From NCBI GenBank assembly GCA_035294305.1, contig DATGLD010000029.1, positions 1 to 16,232 on the forward strand: a stretch of 16,232 nucleotides of DNA, in the 5' to 3' direction. Shown piece by piece: positions 1 through 6,560 of the stretch. Source of the stretch: DASRBN01 sp035294305 (GTDB lineage: Bacteria > Chloroflexota > Ktedonobacteria > Ktedonobacterales > Ktedonobacteraceae). A model generated the notes under the pieces. The model ran no database searches, was not told the origin of the DNA, and saw only the letters and a program-made list of their open reading frames with translations. Made by a program: the position numbers and the translations under genes. Within the stretch, counting starts at the first letter, position 1. Each line of letters starts with the position of its first letter.

Positions 1-174
1 GGCCGGCCCCGTTGTGGTCGTCGTTGGTGTGATGGAGCCTGTAGGTGGCGAACTGGGCCTGGTTAGAAATATATACGATAAGGAAAAGCTGATGACAAGG
101 ACGGCTAAAGCGAGCAACGCGAAAAAGATGAGCAGATTGCGCTTCCGACGAGGATTGATAGAATTGTTGTTCAT
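1..174 (-). CDS. Membrane-anchored protein with Thr-rich stalk, partial (N-terminal 58 aa)
   Basis: The reading frame is open from an ATG at 174 down to the window edge, so only the first 58 residues are visible. They begin MNNNSINPRRKRN, then a single hydrophobic helix (about residues 14-37), then a Pro/Ser/Thr-rich stretch ending in a run of Thr. The basic residues before the helix fit a signal anchor with the remainder outside the cell. A good ribosome binding site (GGAGGG, complement of 182-187) lies 7 nt upstream of the ATG and decides the start. The Thr/Pro stalk resembles the one in the protein at 7472-8380. The function cannot be told because the body of the protein is outside the window. 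It is transcribed away from the PQQ-type gene. Confidence 0.75.
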   Translation of the reverse strand, partial: MNNNSINPRRKRNLLIFFALLALAVLVISFSLSYIFLTRPSSPPTGSITPTTTTTGPA

Positions 175-579
175 TGTAATACCCTCCGGGTTGAGTAAAG
201 ATTGTGGAAGTTGCCAAAACGGAGATGTTCAGTATCCTACAGTTTTTACGTTGGAGTAAGCAAGCGGGTTTCATTCTTTAAAGAGCAGAGGTCGTTTGCA
301 ACATAGCAGATTATCTGTTCCCGTCATTTTTTGAAGGAAAGAAATCATGCAGAGATAGGCAGTCCGAGAGCGCTGTTTTAAATTGCTTCATAATATTTCT
401 CTTAACTTCATTATAGTTTATCAATTATCTTCTTATTGCTTGATAAAATAATGAGAATGAGTTTATAATTTCCTTGCAATGCTCGTTTGTTTTGCGAGGG
501 CAAGGGATGGCTCTTATCCCGGCTGGAGTTCATGCGCTACGCCCCCTTATTTATAAGCAAGAAAGGACTGACACGCATT
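175..579. other. Divergent intergenic region
   Basis: About 400 nt lie between the divergent starts at 174 (-) and 580 (+). The part from about 370 to 475 is strongly AT-rich and contains the promoter listed separately. Short open frames here, including a frame extension of the PQQ-type gene back to a TTG at 487, have no ribosome binding site and no family resemblance. I see no RNA gene or repeat. Confidence 0.6.
440..469 (+). promoter_or_regulatory. Sigma70-type promoter for the PQQ-type gene
   Basis: TTGATA at 440-445 and a perfect TATAAT at 464-469 are separated by 18 nt in an AT-rich stretch. Transcription would start near 476, giving a 5' leader of about 100 nt before the chosen ATG at 580. 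The position fits transcription of the two-gene unit 580-3206. This is called by motif only. Confidence 0.6.
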
Positions 580-2259
580 ATGTCAAAAGGCCGCATGTCT
601 CTGTCTCTCTGGCCCAAAAATCTGCCTTTTTCGTCGTCTATCGCTCTCTTTATAAGGGCAGGTCTTCTCCTTCTCATGCTCGCGGGAGCAACAGGACTGG
701 CAAGTACGGTGTATGCGAAGACCGGCGCTGCAACAGGCGCTTATCATCCGGCACCGGCAAACACAGCGGTGCTAACCAACAAATACGACACCTACCGGAC
801 AGGCGAAAACCTGAATGAAACCATTCTCAATACAGGCAACGTCAATGTGAACCAGTTCGGGAAAAAACTCTCGTACCCCGTTGACGGGCAGATCTATGCG
901 GAGCCGCTCTTCGTACCCAATGTCAGTGTGAGTGGCAGCCTGCATAACATGGTCATCGTAGCGACCGAACACGATAGCGTTTACGCCTTCGATGCCGACC
1001 AGAATTTACTGTTGTGGCATGCCAGCTTCATTCATCCTCCCAATATCACTCCGATCCCTAGCAGCGACACAGGATGTGGCGATCTCACACCGGAGATCGG
1101 CATTACCAGCACGCCAGTAATCGATCCCAATACCAACATTTTGTACACGGTGGCTGCGACAAAAGAAAACGGCCAGTACTTCCAGCGCCTGCACGCCATC
1201 GATATTACGACCGGCAACGAAGTGAAACAGCCGGCTACGATTAGCGCGAAAGTCAAGGGCAACGGTGATGGCAGCATCAATGGGCATATCACCTTTAATG
1301 CGCTGCGCGAAGGCCAGCGCGCCGGCCTCTTGCTACTGAACGGTGTGGTTTATATCGCCTGGGCCTCCCACTGCGATATTGGCCCCTATCATGGCTGGGT
1401 GATGGGATATAACGCTTCCACTCTCAAGCGCATTGCGGTCTATAACGACTCTCCAAACGGTTCCGAGGCCGGTATCTGGCAGTCCGGTGGTGGATTGGCC
1501 GCCGATGGTAATGGCAACATCTACTTCATGTCCGGCAACGGCACTTTCGACCTTAAAGGTGGCGGCAAGGATGCCGGGGATAGCTTCGTCAAATTAAATC
1601 CGCAGAATTTATCTGTTGTGGACTACTTCGCTCCTTTCAACCAGATTTGTCTCGATGAGGAAGATGGGGATCTGGGTTCAGGCGGCCCGCTGCTGCTGCC
1701 TGCTGAGAACGAGATCATCAGCGCCGGAAAAGAAGGGCGCATCTACGTCGTCAATAGCCAATCAATGGGAGGATTTCATTCGATCCAGAACCCGTGCAGC
1801 AAGCAGTACCGTACCAATGTGGACAGAATTTTGCAGGAATTTGGTCCTGGAACCATCGGTGGTCTCTTCAGCACGCCCGCATACTGGAACGGTTCTAACG
1901 GGGAATACGTCTACTTCGGCGGCACCAATGATGCGGTAAAGGCTTATCTGCTGACCAATGGGTTGCTCTCGAAGAGTCCCACGTCGCGCACGCCGGAGAG
2001 CTTCGGCTTCACAGGTGGCAATACTGTGATCTCCAGCAACGGCACGACTCCCGGCACAGGCATCCTCTGGACGCTTGATCCCAACGCCATCCTGCATGCC
2101 TACGATGCGACCAACCTGGGCACCGAACTCTACAACACGAGCCAGAATTCAGGGCGTGATGGGCTACCCAGTTATGTCAAATTCTCGACGCCAACGGTCG
2201 CCAATGGCGAGGTCTTCGTGGGAACGCAGGGCAGCCTGGAGATTTATGGATTGCTGTAA
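580..2259 (+). CDS. Exported PQQ-like beta-propeller repeat protein
   Basis: A 559-aa protein with a Sec-type signal peptide: a basic start, a hydrophobic core at about residues 21-42, and a likely cleavage after VYA (residues 44-46). The mature part has repeated propeller blades of the PQQ/BamB-like type, for example the segment around 121-146 ending in HDSVYAFDADQNLLLWH and the segment around 174-211 (GITSTPVIDPNTNILYTVAA, then LHAIDITTGNE). Such proteins fold as 7- or 8-bladed propellers outside the membrane. Some bind PQQ in dehydrogenases and many are only scaffolds. I see no cytochrome domain or clear PQQ dehydrogenase signature, so an enzymatic role is not supported. The ATG at 580 is preferred because AAAGGA (562-567) lies upstream at 12 nt. 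An in-frame ATG at 532 (GGAG only 3 nt away) and a TTG at 487 are possible but less likely. The next gene begins 2 nt after the stop codon. Confidence 0.85.
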   Translation: MSKGRMSLSLWPKNLPFSSSIALFIRAGLLLLMLAGATGLASTVYAKTGAATGAYHPAPANTAVLTNKYDTYRTGENLNETILNTGNVNVNQFGKKLSYPVDGQIYAEPLFVPNVSVSGSLHNMVIVATEHDSVYAFDADQNLLLWHASFIHPPNITPIPSSDTGCGDLTPEIGITSTPVIDPNTNILYTVAATKENGQYFQRLHAIDITTGNEVKQPATISAKVKGNGDGSINGHITFNALREGQRAGLLLLNGVVYIAWASHCDIGPYHGWVMGYNASTLKRIAVYNDSPNGSEAGIWQSGGGLAADGNGNIYFMSGNGTFDLKGGGKDAGDSFVKLNPQNLSVVDYFAPFNQICLDEEDGDLGSGGPLLLPAENEIISAGKEGRIYVVNSQSMGGFHSIQNPCSKQYRTNVDRILQEFGPGTIGGLFSTPAYWNGSNGEYVYFGGTNDAVKAYLLTNGLLSKSPTSRTPESFGFTGGNTVISSNGTTPGTGILWTLDPNAILHAYDATNLGTELYNTSQNSGRDGLPSYVKFSTPTVANGEVFVGTQGSLEIYGLL

Positions 2260-2261
2260 AG

Positions 2262-3206
2262 ATGAAGGTTTTATTAACCGGCGCTTTTGGCAACATCGGG
2301 ATGAGTACACTGCATGAGCTATTGCGCCAGGGACACGAGGTGCGTTGCTTTGTATCCAGGCGCAAGGTTCATACACGCACTGCCAGGCAATTCGCGGGCA
2401 AGATAGAATTGATACAGGGGGACATCCGGCAACCGGCAGATGTGGTAAAGGCAGTGCGGGATCGAGACGTGATCATTCACCTGGCCTACATGCTGCCACC
2501 ATACAGCGAGGAGCAGCCCCATCTTGCTCACGCGATAAATATCGGCGGAACGCGCAATCTGCTTGTGGCCGCCCGGCACCTGCCGGAGCCGCCCAGGTTT
2601 TTCTTCTCATCCAGTTTTGATGTTTTCGGATATACGCAAGACCAGCTTCCGCCGCGCAGGGTAACCGACCCAGTTCAGGCGACAGACCACTACTCCACGC
2701 ACAAAATTGCCTGCGAGGAGATGGTCAAGACATCGGGTCTGCAATGGAGTATCTTCCGTTTTGCCGATGTCCCGCCGCTGGGTTTGCGCAGCCCGCATCC
2801 TATCATGTTCGAAATTCCTCTGAGCACACGCTTTGAGGTTATTCACACCTACGATGCGGGCCTGGCAATTGCCAATGGCATCTCTTGTCAAGAGGCCTGG
2901 GGCAGAACGCTGCTCATCGGCGGTGGTCCCAGTTGCCAGGTGTTGTATCGCGACTACCTTGGGCGCATGCTGGAGATGATGGGCATTGGCATGCTGCCGG
3001 AAAGCGCCTTTGGCAGCCAACCCTATTGCACGGACTGGCTTGATACCGAAGAGAGCCAGCGCCTGCTCCACTACCAGCGGTATTCGTTCGATGATATCAT
3101 GCGGCAATTGACACGCATCGCCGGCTACAAACGTTATCTCACGCGCATGGTGCGTCCCGCTGCCCGCTGGTGGATTTTACGCATGTCGCCCTATTACCAC
3201 CACTGA
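2262..3206 (+). CDS. NAD(P)-dependent epimerase/dehydratase (extended SDR)
   Basis: A 314-aa protein of the extended short-chain dehydrogenase/reductase family. The N-terminus has a beta strand and the glycine-rich dinucleotide motif GAFGNIG (7-13). An acidic strand end follows at IQGDI (51-55). Candidate catalytic residues are the serines at 116-118 in FFFSSSFDVFG, with Y144 and K148 in YSTHK (YxxxK). The family acts on nucleotide sugars, on 3-beta-hydroxysteroids and on other alcohols, and the substrate is not evident here. The start lies 2 nt after the stop of the PQQ-type gene with no strong Shine-Dalgarno of its own, which suggests an operon with translational coupling. The C-terminal tail (about 290-314) is basic and aromatic. 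It converges on the ERG2-like gene, with 37 nt between the ends. Confidence 0.88.
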   Translation: MKVLLTGAFGNIGMSTLHELLRQGHEVRCFVSRRKVHTRTARQFAGKIELIQGDIRQPADVVKAVRDRDVIIHLAYMLPPYSEEQPHLAHAINIGGTRNLLVAARHLPEPPRFFFSSSFDVFGYTQDQLPPRRVTDPVQATDHYSTHKIACEEMVKTSGLQWSIFRFADVPPLGLRSPHPIMFEIPLSTRFEVIHTYDAGLAIANGISCQEAWGRTLLIGGGPSCQVLYRDYLGRMLEMMGIGMLPESAFGSQPYCTDWLDTEESQRLLHYQRYSFDDIMRQLTRIAGYKRYLTRMVRPAARWWILRMSPYYHH

Positions 3207-3243
3207 TTTCCCAGAAGGAGGGCGCTCGATGATTACAGGTGAT

Positions 3244-3876
3244 TCATCTCCGGCGTCCTCTTTTTCCCCTGGCGCCCCATAATAGCAGGATGGCGGCGGC
3301 AATGGCGCCGAGCGCCACCTTCTGGCCTCTTGACATCTGGCGACCGGTAAGCGAAAAGTAGATGACAACCGTCTGGATGGCAGTTTTGAAATCGTGCGTG
3401 CTGGTCAAGGCATCGGCAAGACCGAATGGGAGCAGCGTCGGCAAGGGACCACGCGCGTACTCGATCATCCACACGTGATCGGGATAATGCATTCCCGCGC
3501 TTTGCCCCTTGCCGACGAAGATATGATCCCCAGGCTTGTAGACATCGCGCGTAAACTGGCCCTCGGTATAATACCAGGCCTCGCCATCGAGCACAGTATC
3601 GTAGAATTCGACCAGGTGTCGCCCGGTATGTCCCTCGCTTCCAATAGGTGTGCCCCAGAGCATGATGTATTCCTTTGTCGAGGCATACAGCAGCTTCATT
3701 TCAAGCATCACACCACCTGCATTATTGAATATCCAGGGCTTAGAAATATCTATCATGCCCGGATAACGTTCTGATAATTCGGCGCTAATATCCGCAAACA
3801 TCTTCTCCAGCGGCTTTGCTAGATGTTTGAGGCTGATCTCGTGAATAACTTGCGGATCGAATACATAGCTGGACAT
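3244..3876 (-). CDS. Sigma-1 receptor / ERG2 (C-8 sterol isomerase) family protein
   Basis: A 210-aa protein that can be lined up with human sigma-1 receptor (recalled sequence) almost without gaps. WIFNNAGG (48-55) matches WVFVNAGG, KEYIMLWGTPIGSEGHTGR (68-86) matches SEYVLLFGTALGSRGHSGR, DVYKPGD (111-117) matches EVFYPGE, and WMIEYARGPLPTLLPFGLAD (136-155) matches [20 protein letters not shown]. Across this core the numbering offset is a constant 33, so Y70, D93 and E139 fall on Y103, D126 and E172 of the receptor ligand pocket. In fungi the family member ERG2 moves the sterol double bond from C8 to C7. The receptor itself is not known to be an isomerase. The N-terminal helix of the eukaryotic proteins is missing. 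Instead a hydrophobic segment (about 187-201) and a basic tail ending KRGRRR look like a C-terminal anchor. AAGGAGG lies 5 nt before the ATG. It lies downstream of the F420-type gene on the same strand. The family call is firm. Substrate and activity are unknown. Confidence 0.9.
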   Translation of the reverse strand: MSSYVFDPQVIHEISLKHLAKPLEKMFADISAELSERYPGMIDISKPWIFNNAGGVMLEMKLLYASTKEYIMLWGTPIGSEGHTGRHLVEFYDTVLDGEAWYYTEGQFTRDVYKPGDHIFVGKGQSAGMHYPDHVWMIEYARGPLPTLLPFGLADALTSTHDFKTAIQTVVIYFSLTGRQMSRGQKVALGAIAAAILLLWGARGKRGRRR

Positions 3877-3956
3877 ACTTTCCTCCTTGATCTTTTATAT
3901 ACGACGTCCCCATCTCCTGATGAATGTCTCACCCCTGGCTGGGAAGATCTCGCCGG

Positions 3957-3975
3957 GACAGGCAGCAGGCCTGTC
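3957..3975. repeat. Short GC-rich hairpin between the nitroreductase and ERG2-like genes
   Basis: GACAGGC (3957-3963) and GCCTGTC (3969-3975) form a perfect 7-bp stem with a 5-nt loop. On the - strand, in the direction of the two genes, no T run follows, so it is not a standard intrinsic terminator there. On the + strand a T run comes only about 13 nt later. It may be a weak pause site or a small REP-like hairpin. Confidence 0.4.
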
Positions 3976-4000
3976 TCGACAGCATTTTTCCGCCCAGTTG

Positions 4001-4444
4001 TCAAAATTCGCTGGGAAGAGGCTTAAGAATAACGATGGGAAACACGCGCGAGGTATACTTCTGATAGTCGGCATATTGGGGACGGACTTGCAATAGTCGC
4101 TGCCAGAGGCGTTCCCGTTCCTCCGGACTAACCGTCTCCGCGATGACCTGTCGCCTGGTGCGCCCATGCTGAATCCAGACGCGCGGCTGTGCCTGTAGAT
4201 TCAGATACCAGGCTGGAAGCTGTGGCGAGCCATTATTGGAAGCGCAAATGACCAGATTTTCTCCATCGCGAACATATAAAAGCGTATGCGTGCGCCGTTT
4301 GCCGGTTTTGCGTCCAATAGTATGCAGCAGGAGCATCGAATAACTTAACTGCTTTTCACCCAGCCGCCCGCCGGTGACCCGGTAGAGAAACTGGGTCGCC
4401 TTATCGGCAGCCAGCATCAGGGCATTGGGAATGTGCCAGCTCAA
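4001..4444 (-). CDS. Deazaflavin (F420)-dependent nitroreductase family protein (Ddn-like)
   Basis: A 147-aa split-barrel protein of the Ddn/nitroreductase family that uses reduced coenzyme F420. Typical features are present in order: the leader ATQFLYRVTGGRLG (16-29), LLLHTIGRKTGKRR (38-51) with the basic GRKTGK thought to contact the F420 phosphate and tail, TLLY (54-57), the CASNNGSPQLPAWY block (67-80), and YADYQKYTSRVFPIVILKP (124-142). Relatives reduce nitroimidazoles, quinones and enones; the native substrate is unknown. Length matches the family. The start is uncertain. TTG at 4444 has only a weak upstream AGG/AGAGG, and an in-frame ATG at 4417 would give 138 aa. The ERG2-like gene follows after 124 nt on the same strand, so co-transcription is possible. 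Confidence 0.85.
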   Translation of the reverse strand: MSWHIPNALMLAADKATQFLYRVTGGRLGEKQLSYSMLLLHTIGRKTGKRRTHTLLYVRDGENLVICASNNGSPQLPAWYLNLQAQPRVWIQHGRTRRQVIAETVSPEERERLWQRLLQVRPQYADYQKYTSRVFPIVILKPLPSEF

Positions 4445-4460
4445 CCTGTTTGTTGCCTCT

Positions 4461-4479
4461 TTTCTATTCTCTATAGAAA
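4461..4479. promoter_or_regulatory. Small inverted repeat just upstream of the nitroreductase start
   Basis: TTTCTAT (4461-4467) and ATAGAAA (4473-4479) are a perfect 7-bp inverted repeat with a 5-nt spacer, 16 nt upstream of the TTG start. The location would suit an operator or a leader hairpin. A chance occurrence in AT-rich DNA is also plausible. Confidence 0.3.
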
Positions 4480-4557
4480 GAGAAAGTGTTCTCTTTTGCT
4501 TCTGGAATCCCTACTGAATGTTGACAATCGAAAGGGGAATCACAATCATCATCCCCT

Positions 4558-4683
4558 GATGAACTTTGACGAACGAATCGGAGAATGGGATGGGGACAGG
4601 GACGAGCCGCTGTCCCTACAGAATGAGGTTGTCAAAGACCAGTAGGACCAGGGAATTATCCGGCGCGGTTGTCAAAGTTCATC
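4558..4683. repeat. MITE-like element with 13-bp terminal inverted repeats
   Basis: GATGAACTTTGAC (4558-4570) and GTCAAAGTTCATC (4671-4683) are exact reverse complements that bound 126 bp. Inside are a further partial copy of the terminal motif (GGTTGTCAAAG at 4628-4638, repeated at 4668-4678) and the REP-like hairpin at 4593-4616. No coding capacity and no clear target-site duplication were seen, so mobility is inference. Confidence 0.5.
4593..4621. repeat. REP-like hairpin, copy 1
   Basis: GGGACAG (4593-4599) pairs with CTGTCCC (4610-4616), and the right arm continues as CTGTCCCTACAG (4610-4621). This 12-mer is identical to the right arm of the better preserved hairpin at 12184-12217, about 7.6 kb away, which suggests a dispersed repeat family. 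Confidence 0.5.
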
Positions 4684-4855
4684 GCCTCCGAGGAGGGCAA
4701 AGCCAATGGCCTGGTCTCCTTTAGCGCGGCAGGCCGCCCTACACGCATCACAGTACAGAGTGGAAGTCACCATATGTCCTACTTCCTTGGCGTCGAAGAT
4801 ACTTACTGCTACTTCATACTAACATAGAGGAATATGGCAGTCAAGGTAAAGAGCC

Positions 4856-4981
4856 TGCCATCCACTCATAATTCTTGCAGCGGGCCTACGGCCCGTCAGG
4901 ACGGGAGGGGAAGCAAGCGGGGACACCCCGCACCCCGGCAGGGGTGAACCCCCTGCACCCCGAGTTATGAGTGGATGTCAG
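4856..4981. mobile_element. Small GC-rich inverted-repeat element with candidate 8-bp target duplication
   Basis: CATCCACTCATAA (4859-4871) and TTATGAGTGGATG (4965-4977) are perfect 13-bp inverted repeats. Just outside them AAAGAGCC occurs on both sides (4848-4855 and 4982-4989), which fits an 8-bp target-site duplication around a 126-nt insert. The interior is GC-rich and full of small hairpins, for example CGGGCC-TAC-GGCCCG and GCAGGGG-N5-CCCCTGC. It encodes no protein, so it would be a non-autonomous element moved by an enzyme elsewhere in the genome. That interpretation is inference. Confidence 0.5.
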
Positions 4982-5037
4982 AAAGAGCCGGGGGGGTGAA
5001 AATCTTTCCGGCCATTGGCAAATCACAGAAATTATTT

Positions 5038-6318
5038 TCACTGCCCAAAAAAGGTGAGCAGCATAAGAGCTGCTATCCCCACTCCGATAAGCGGTAGCGT
5101 CAACAGCGCCATACGCAGCGCTATCTGCCGCTGCCGCGAAACTACAAGGAAGATAGTCACATTCTCTACCAGCCCCATCAGCGTGGCCGCGAAGATCACC
5201 AGAGCCACAGGCGCAGGAGCCAGCAGGTGCATACTGGCATGATTTCCGATGAGAATGGATGAAGAGGTGGCGCTGACCAATGCTCCAACGATAGCAACGA
5301 CGATGAAGCCCACCGAACCAAAAAAGTGCTGCCCAACACCACTGAAGACGGTTAGTAAGAAGAATAAGAGGGCAAAAGTGAGCACATAGCGCAGGTCAAG
5401 CGGCGATATGAGAGGCGGTTTCTGAGGAGATTGAGGTTGGGACGCCGTATCCTCGCTCCCCATATGCAAACGGAGCCAGGCAATCAGCACGACGATTCCC
5501 GCGACCAGGATCATCGGCCCAAGTACGAGCGCGGTGGCGACGGCCGCCTGCAATTCGGAAGCCCACGAGAAGAAGATAACCAGTACGGCATTACGCAATA
5601 TCATGGCGAGGTCTGCCAGAATGAGGTTTGTAGGAGCCCTGGAAGCAGAGGCTCCTTTATCGCGTTTGAGTTCCTCGGCCAGGAAATGGGAAATGGCAGC
5701 GCTATTGACAAGTCCTCCCAGCAGCGCGCTATAGGGGATGCCCTTTGGCCCCATGAGACGGAGGAGGATGTAGTTGAAGAAGTTGAGGGCGCATACGATG
5801 ATGACCGTCAGCCAGATGGCATGTGGGTTGACGATGTTGAGCGGACCAACATTTTGGTCTGGCAGCAAGGGGTAAACGACGACGGCGATGAAGGCAAGCA
5901 GCAAAGCGCCGCGAATTTCAGGAACCGTCAACTTGCTGGTGAAAGAAATAAGTTCGGTCTTCCAGGAAAGCAGGGCGGCGATGACAATGGCACACCCAAA
6001 GGCGAGGAAGAAGAAGCCTGCACCTACAAGGATACCAAGTACATTTGTTGCCGCTAATGCCAAAGATGTGGTAATCTGCAAGGGTTGATCTTGTGTCAAC
6101 GAGTAGAGATTCACAAGAATGATCACGACCAGGACAGCGCTGACTTCGATGAAACCTAGAGCGGGCGAGGCGATCCAGGCCAGCGTACCGAGTAGCGTAG
6201 CAATAGCGAAACTTCTCACACCGGTTTCTTTATGGGCCCATTCCCGTTCCAGGCCGATAAGCAAACCGATGGCCGCCGCCGCCGCGACTTTTTCAGCGAG
6301 CAGGAGTGATGTATCCAT
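5038..6318 (-). CDS. MgtC/SapB-DUF4010 family membrane protein
   Basis: A 426-aa polytopic membrane protein. The N-terminus has the MgtC/SapB signature: IGLLIGLEREW (17-27) followed by GVRSFAIATLLGTLAWI (33-49). The second half (about 170-400) is a DUF4010-type helical domain with GLVNSAAISHFLAEE (202-216), giving roughly 11 or more predicted helices. A soluble, Pro/Gln-rich loop with SEDTASQPQSPQKPP falls in the middle of the second half. MgtC proteins are tied to growth at low magnesium and to membrane ATP synthase control in pathogens. For the long DUF4010 form no substrate is established. The ATG at 6318 is the first in the frame and places the first helix correctly, but no clear Shine-Dalgarno precedes it. 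It is divergent from the anti-sigma factor gene across about 240 nt. Confidence 0.85.
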   Translation of the reverse strand: MDTSLLLAEKVAAAAAIGLLIGLEREWAHKETGVRSFAIATLLGTLAWIASPALGFIEVSAVLVVIILVNLYSLTQDQPLQITTSLALAATNVLGILVGAGFFFLAFGCAIVIAALLSWKTELISFTSKLTVPEIRGALLLAFIAVVVYPLLPDQNVGPLNIVNPHAIWLTVIIVCALNFFNYILLRLMGPKGIPYSALLGGLVNSAAISHFLAEELKRDKGASASRAPTNLILADLAMILRNAVLVIFFSWASELQAAVATALVLGPMILVAGIVVLIAWLRLHMGSEDTASQPQSPQKPPLISPLDLRYVLTFALLFFLLTVFSGVGQHFFGSVGFIVVAIVGALVSATSSSILIGNHASMHLLAPAPVALVIFAATLMGLVENVTIFLVVSRQRQIALRMALLTLPLIGVGIAALMLLTFFGQ

Positions 6319-6560
6319 ATGTACCGGAAATGTGATCGTTCAAGCGTTTCATTACCCTGTTTACCCATTATACGCCACAGCGCATCAGGGCATGACCGGT
6401 GGCCTGTCCTCACCTTGAAAAGATAAGGTATTATTATTACACGTCATAACGTATGTCTGAGTTTCGGTAACATATAGCAGAGTTAGAAGAAGGTAATCTG
6501 GTAAGCGCCTCTTTTCGTAGTACAGTGCAAATGGAGAGACTGAATGGAGCATGAGGGCGT

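Larger units (their letters stand above)
4445..5037. other. Gene-free intergenic region with repeat elements
   Basis: Nearly 600 nt lie between the start of the nitroreductase gene and the 3' end of the MgtC/DUF4010 gene. No open frame has a ribosome binding site or family resemblance. The region holds two separate inverted-repeat elements (4558-4683 and 4859-4977) and a REP-like hairpin, each listed separately. It looks like a landing site for small non-coding repeats. Confidence 0.6.

Noticed and set aside
487..579. Longer form of the PQQ-type protein from a TTG at 487
   Set aside because: The start is a TTG without a ribosome binding site and would put over 30 unneeded residues before the signal peptide. 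ATG at 580 fits the signal peptide and has AAAGGA upstream.
4856..4981. The repeated inverted-repeat region as a CRISPR array
   Set aside because: There is only one pair of inverted repeats, with no regular direct repeat-spacer pattern and no cas genes in the window.
5431..6057. 208-aa + strand open frame antisense to the MgtC/DUF4010 gene
   Set aside because: The - strand frame has clear family motifs and membrane helices. The + frame is charged, low in hydrophobic content and has no ribosome binding site.
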